Below, piece after piece: positions 61,279 to 64,000 of a stretch of 64,000 nt of DNA. The translations under genes and the position numbers were made by a program. Source of the DNA: Flavobacterium circumlabens. GTDB lineage: Bacteria > Bacteroidota > Bacteroidia > Flavobacteriales > Flavobacteriaceae. Position 1 is the stretch's first letter. Each line of letters starts with the position of its first letter. Below the pieces are notes generated by a model. The model saw only the letters and a list, made by a program, of their open reading frames with translations. It searched no databases and was not told where the DNA came from. The stretch covers positions 248,001 through 312,000 of the forward strand of contig NZ_SLWA01000007.1 of assembly GCF_004345565.1 (NCBI RefSeq), written 5' to 3'.

Positions 61279-63153
61279 ATGTGTGGAATAAGTGGAATTT
61301 ATAATTTCGATAGAGAATCTGTAGCCAGAGAGGATATCATTGTGGCTATGACCAATAAAATTCAGCATCGCGGACCGGATGATTCGTCTTGTTATATAGA
61401 CGGTCATGTGGGACTTGGATTTGTACGACTAAGTATTATTGATTTAAGTCATGGAATGCAGCCCTTTTTTAGTCCTGATAAATCGATCGTATTAACCTGT
61501 AATGGAGAAATCTATAATTACAAGGAGTTACGTCACAAAATGGAAGACAAAGGATACAACTTTAATACCAATTGTGACATCGAAGTCCTGGTTTATCTGT
61601 ACATGGAGTACGGGGTGGATTTCTTAAATATGATCAACGGCCAGTTTGCTTTTTGTCTCTACGATAAAAAGAAGGATATACTCTTCATGGCCAGGGATCA
61701 TTTCGGGATTTGTCCCTTATTCTATGCCAAACTGGATCACGCTTTGGTATATGGTTCAGAGATAAAAGCAGTTTTGGAACATCCTGACGTTTCCAGAAGA
61801 ATTGATTATAAGGGACTGGATCAGATTTTTACATTTCCGGCCAATATTGCTCCCATCACCTTTTTTGATGATGTAAAAAGTTTAGAGCCGGGACATTATG
61901 CCATATTGCATAACAATAAACTGGAAATAAAAGAATACTGGAATCTTGATTATCCAACCTCAGATTATGATTACGGTCAGAAATCGGAAGAATATTACGT
62001 AGAAAACCTGAATGACTTACTCTTAAAGTCGGTAAACTATCGTTTAAATGCAGATGTTCCCGTTGGTTTTTATTTAAGTGGCGGACTGGATTCTTCTATG
62101 ATTGGAGGCATGATGCGACATTTGGATAAGGATAAGGAATTCAACTCATTCTCTATTTGTTTCTCTAACACAGAAAACAAAGACATCAACGAGCAGCGTT
62201 TTCAACGGCTATTAAGTGAGCAGATAAAATCAAAACACAATGAAATAGAATTTGAGTGGAATGATTTTGAAAGCAAACTTCGCGATGTGATTTATTATTC
62301 TGAATCTCCGCTAAAAGAAACTTACAATATTTGTTCGATTGCTTTATCTGAAAGAGCGAAACGCGAAAAAATAAAAGTAGTCCTTTCCGGAGAGGGAGCA
62401 GATGAATTATTTGGCGGCTATGCAGGCTACAAATTTGACGGAAGGCGTGAAGGAAATATCGGCTACAAAGATTTAGAGCATTTAAGGGAAGATGAGATTC
62501 GAAAACAACTTTGGGGAAATCCGGATTTCATTTATGAAAAAAATGAAAATGTTTTCCGCGAAACCAAACAAGCGATTTATTCCCCGCTTTTAAACGAATC
62601 GTATAAAGATTTTGACTGCCTGAAAGAACCGGCTATCGATCACGGACGTATTAAAAACAGGCATCATTTTCATCAGCGTTCCTACGTTGATTTCAAATTA
62701 CGTCTGGGCGGACACTTAATAGCCGATCACGGAGACCGTATGACGCTGGCGAACAATGTAGAAGGCCGTTATCCTTTTTTAGATGTAGACCTGATCAACT
62801 TTGTAAAAACAGTACCTCCTTCTTTAATGGTGAAGAATATGGAAGAAAAGTACATCCTTAAAAAAGTAGCGCAAAAGTATGTACCGTCTCAGATCATTAA
62901 TCGCGAAAAATTTGGATTCGTAGCACCGGGAAGTCCGCACTTACTGAAAACAAACAGCGAATGGATCAATGATTTATTGTCTTACGATCGGATCAAAAGA
63001 CAAGGGTATTTCGATCCGGATACCATAGAACGTCTTAAAAAAATGTACAGTAGAGACGGGTTTATATTAAATCCCCCTTACGATTTAGACTTGCTGATTA
63101 TCGTATTGACTTTCAATATGTTTCTTGACATTTTTGATGTACCGAATGTTTAA
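61279..63153 (+). CDS. asnB: Glutamine-hydrolysing asparagine synthase
   Basis: 624 residues. The mature N-terminal nucleophile follows the Met (MCGISGIYNF, Cys 2), with the glutaminase features IQHRGPDDSS, RLSIIDLS and CNGEIYNYKELR. The synthetase domain has the PP-loop SGGLDSSM, then LSGEGADELFGGY. It makes Asn from Asp, Gln and ATP, or in secondary metabolism amidates a carboxylate of the product. It lies 152 bp after the SGNH gene and 33 bp before the exporter. Within a peptide cluster it may supply a building block or add an amide; a housekeeping role cannot be excluded. Confidence 0.92.
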   Translation: MCGISGIYNFDRESVAREDIIVAMTNKIQHRGPDDSSCYIDGHVGLGFVRLSIIDLSHGMQPFFSPDKSIVLTCNGEIYNYKELRHKMEDKGYNFNTNCDIEVLVYLYMEYGVDFLNMINGQFAFCLYDKKKDILFMARDHFGICPLFYAKLDHALVYGSEIKAVLEHPDVSRRIDYKGLDQIFTFPANIAPITFFDDVKSLEPGHYAILHNNKLEIKEYWNLDYPTSDYDYGQKSEEYYVENLNDLLLKSVNYRLNADVPVGFYLSGGLDSSMIGGMMRHLDKDKEFNSFSICFSNTENKDINEQRFQRLLSEQIKSKHNEIEFEWNDFESKLRDVIYYSESPLKETYNICSIALSERAKREKIKVVLSGEGADELFGGYAGYKFDGRREGNIGYKDLEHLREDEIRKQLWGNPDFIYEKNENVFRETKQAIYSPLLNESYKDFDCLKEPAIDHGRIKNRHHFHQRSYVDFKLRLGGHLIADHGDRMTLANNVEGRYPFLDVDLINFVKTVPPSLMVKNMEEKYILKKVAQKYVPSQIINREKFGFVAPGSPHLLKTNSEWINDLLSYDRIKRQGYFDPDTIERLKKMYSRDGFILNPPYDLDLLIIVLTFNMFLDIFDVPNV

Positions 63154-63186
63154 TAAATTAATTCTTCTTCTTAAAACCAATACTAA

Positions 63187-64000
63187 ATGAAATTTATCAA
63201 AACCCTATTAAGCAAATCAAAAAAGGCCTTGGGATTTATGCTCATATTAGGAATCTTCAACAGTATTCTTAACGCGGGATTATTAATTTTTATCAATAAT
63301 ACCATCATAAAAGAACCGATTCCATTCTTTCCGAAATATGACTGGGCCCTTTTTATAGCAATCATCCTGGCTTCGTTGGTCTGTTCCCGTTTCTTTCAAA
63401 CCTATATGATTAAGCTGACGAATAACTTATTGTTTGATTTTGAAATCATGATTCTAAAAAAACTGCGTATGGCTTCCTATCAGGATTTTGAAGAAATAGG
63501 AAACGAAAAAATATACACCGCTATTAATGATACCAAAGTATTGGGAAGTATTCCTGAAGTATTCATGAATGCGTTTAATTCCCTGATCGTAATCTTGTGC
63601 TGTTTCGGATATTTATTTTATATCTCTCCGGTTGGAGCAGGTTTGGTGGTGGTGGCAATGGTCCTTTTACTGGTCTTTTACTTACTAAGAAACAATGCCA
63701 TCGAAAAGGATTTAAACGAAAAAAGAGACTTGCAGAATTCTTATTATCAGTATTTAGCCGATATGCTTCATGGTTTCAAAGAACTTAAAATGGGCATTAC
63801 AAGAAGCAATAATATCCTGAGTAAATTTCTGGTAAAAAACAGGGTAAAAGGAAAAGATATTTCGATACATACTTCCATAAAATATATGGATAATGAATTA
63901 ACGGGCTATTACAGCTGGTACATTATTCTGGGAATCGTCATGTTTGTACTGCCGGTTTATTTCAATATCAGCACTGAAAAAACAACAGCTTTTCTGGTAA
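63187..64000 (+). CDS. Cyclic-peptide-type ABC exporter, N-terminal membrane part (cut by window edge)
   Basis: It is open from an ATG at 63187 to the window edge, 271 codons. The visible part is an ABC exporter transmembrane domain: helices near residues 16-37 (LGFMLILGIFNSILNAGLLI), 52-72, 128-148 and 150-168, and a fifth near 240-262. A cytosolic coupling region contains DMLHGFKELKMGITR, a pattern seen in the SyrD/PvdE-like cyclic peptide exporters. The nucleotide-binding domain would follow outside the window. It is 33 bp after asnB and is the likely export pump for the NRPS product. Confidence 0.8.
   Translation, partial: MKFIKTLLSKSKKALGFMLILGIFNSILNAGLLIFINNTIIKEPIPFFPKYDWALFIAIILASLVCSRFFQTYMIKLTNNLLFDFEIMILKKLRMASYQDFEEIGNEKIYTAINDTKVLGSIPEVFMNAFNSLIVILCCFGYLFYISPVGAGLVVVAMVLLLVFYLLRNNAIEKDLNEKRDLQNSYYQYLADMLHGFKELKMGITRSNNILSKFLVKNRVKGKDISIHTSIKYMDNELTGYYSWYIILGIVMFVLPVYFNISTEKTTAFLV

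Overview
The window looks like a chromosomal segment of a Flavobacterium-like member of the Bacteroidota. It is AT-rich, has FecI/FecR sigma/anti-sigma genes with a TonB receptor, type IX secretion (T9SS) C-terminal domains, many SxxC-type lipoproteins, an UpxY-type antiterminator and Bacteroidota -7 boxes (TAnnTTTG). No rRNA, tRNA, CRISPR array or complete transposase was seen.

Layout. (1) 1-1867, minus strand: the oxidative pentose phosphate pair zwf (cut by the window edge) and gnd. (2) 2232-12287: an ECF sigma/FecR/TonB-receptor system followed by a beta-helix lipoprotein, a T9SS-exported protein, a small lipoprotein and an S41 peptidase. A composite promoter motif, identical in spacing from block to block, sits before fecR and before the beta-helix gene, so one sigma factor probably drives both transcription units. 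(3) 12403-17031: a lone NarL-type response regulator, a sparse 1-kb gap with a 29-codon ORF, and a large T9SS-exported subtilase. (4) 17203-28496: a DNA-repair region with two independent end-processing systems: the four-gene ligase-associated cassette (beta-CASP exonuclease, ATP-dependent ligase, DEXH helicase, PdeM phosphoesterase) and NHEJ LigD/Ku. A small catalase-family gene and a YtxH stress protein lie between them. (5) 28721-34745: a SpoIIAA-like protein, a large signal peptidase I, an alpha/beta hydrolase and KatG. (6) 35122-37502: a small lipoprotein and a TPR histidine kinase. Its upstream palindrome TACGG-N5-CCGTA matches the one upstream of the distant response regulator, which suggests the two are partners.

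(7) 38013-64000 (open at the right edge): a nonribosomal peptide biosynthetic cluster. It begins with a 510-bp leader and an UpxY/NusG-like antiterminator, followed by an intrinsic-terminator-like hairpin. Then come a MacB/FtsX permease, a 16-kb NRPS gene (5333 aa: A-T-C-A-T-C-A-T-C-A-T-C-A-T-C, no TE), a NodU/CmcH-type carbamoyltransferase, an unusual SGNH-TPR-beta-sandwich protein, a glutamine-dependent asparagine synthase and the start of a cyclic-peptide-type ABC exporter. The NRPS begins with an A domain that has no C domain before it and ends in an unpaired C domain, so assembly or release probably continues outside the window. Its first and last A-T units share a 1.4-kb duplicated segment with no net indel. 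The specificity pocket of A2 reads close to the known glycine code. The cluster is the best candidate here for an undescribed system: a giant NRPS operon apparently controlled by processive antitermination, making a carbamoylated or otherwise tailored peptide.
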